From assembly GCA_000431335.1 (NCBI GenBank), contig FR888040.1, forward strand, positions 51,031 through 85,236: a DNA stretch of 34,206 nt, given 5' to 3'. This document shows, in pieces, positions 34,067 through 34,206 of this stretch; positions within the stretch are counted from its first letter, which is position 1, and the number at the start of each line of letters is the position of its first letter. The position numbers and the translations under genes were made by a program. Origin of the DNA: Clostridium sp. CAG:343 (GTDB lineage Bacteria; Bacillota; Clostridia; TANB77; CAG-508). The notes under the pieces were generated by a model. That model saw only the letters and a program-made list of their open reading frames with translations. It did no database searches and was not told the origin of the DNA.

Positions 34067-34095
34067 TTGTCAAAAAGCAAAAGGTTAAGTATAAT
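34067..34095 (+). promoter_or_regulatory. Promoter of the pilin-like gene
   Basis: TTGTCA (34067-34072), a 17-base spacer and a perfect TATAAT (34090-34095), 34 bases before the ATG at 34130. Confidence 0.8.
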
Positions 34096-34129
34096 AAAAA
34101 AGAAAACAAAAGAAAGGGGTAAAAAACAA

Positions 34130-34206
34130 ATGAAATTGAATTTTAAAGGAAGAAGAGAAAAAGGTATAACATTAATAGCTCTTGTCATAACAATAATTGT
34201 CCTTTT
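34130..34206 (+). CDS. Type IV pilin-like protein, 3' end beyond the window
   Basis: Only the first 25 codons are seen. A short basic leader MKLNFKGRREKG is followed by ITLIALVITIIVL, the cleavage site and hydrophobic helix of prepilin-type proteins common in Clostridia. The usual Glu5 of classical pilins is not present in this stretch. AAAGGGG precedes the ATG and a strong promoter lies upstream. The rest of the gene is outside the window. Confidence 0.8.
   Translation, partial: MKLNFKGRREKGITLIALVITIIVL

Noticed and set aside
1..34206. CRISPR array, prophage or IS element
   Set aside because: No regularly spaced repeats, transposase, integrase or phage structural gene was seen.

Overview
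The window is strongly AT-rich, gene-dense DNA from a Gram-positive (Bacillota) chromosome, most likely an uncultured Clostridia-type bacterium. Supporting signs are AGGAGG-type ribosome sites, TTGACA/TATAAT promoters often with an extended TGn -10, a class A RNase P RNA, the ireB-ruvX-DUF1292 cluster, the der-plsY-gpsA order and a murT-gatD operon. No phage, IS transposase or CRISPR array was seen. The lineage is an inference from gene content.

Layout. 1-300: tRNA-Asp (5' end cut by the window) and tRNA-Phe with terminators. 305-2851 (-): a long-chain acyl-CoA synthetase and a membrane-anchored protein. 2974-8233 (+): a G5/SH3/GH73 peptidoglycan hydrolase, then a small membrane protein, a CpaE-like protein carrying AT-hook motifs, and a GAF plus degenerate GGDEF protein. 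8253-12095: ireB, ruvX, DUF1292, a membrane protein, tsaC, rbgA and mrnC. 12359-18125: pyk, der, plsY, gpsA, a zinc-ribbon protein and dtd. 18133-20381: a doubly deleted copy of a GtrII-like gene, a cysteine-triplet membrane protein (-), a small protein (-) and an anchored Ser-rich protein. 20463-24549: rnpB, two alpha/beta hydrolases and a long acidic coiled-coil protein. 24710-27420 (-): a helical protein, gatD and murT. 27559-30440: a HAD 5'-nucleotidase-like protein, a decayed DNA-repair-associated gene and a second acyl-CoA synthetase. 30475-34206: a YcxB-like protein, a GIY-YIG protein, a PAP2 phosphatase, a DgkA-type kinase, a GtrII-like glucosyltransferase and the start of a pilin-like gene.

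The most striking observation concerns three genes that should be essential or nearly so: der, murT and gatD. Each is broken by a single extra base, and in all three the break sits at an in-frame CGG codon. Skipping the C restores the full family-length protein and places Gly (GGA or GGT) next. I searched both strands by eye and found no other in-frame CGG in about 10,000 codons of intact genes. This suggests that CGG is unassigned or starved in this organism and acts as a +1 frameshift signal. The second striking item is the 112-residue protein at 18644-18982 (-). It has one membrane helix followed by 20 cysteines, all at residue numbers divisible by three, and it has its own promoter, ribosome site and terminator.

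How the genes fit together. Much of the window serves envelope and translation functions. MurT/GatD amidate lipid II, and the GH73 hydrolase cuts peptidoglycan. PlsY/GpsA start phospholipid synthesis. PAP2, DgkA and GtrII plausibly handle undecaprenyl lipid carriers and glycan decoration. TsaC, RbgA, Der, MrnC, RNase P and Dtd serve tRNA and ribosome maturation or quality control.
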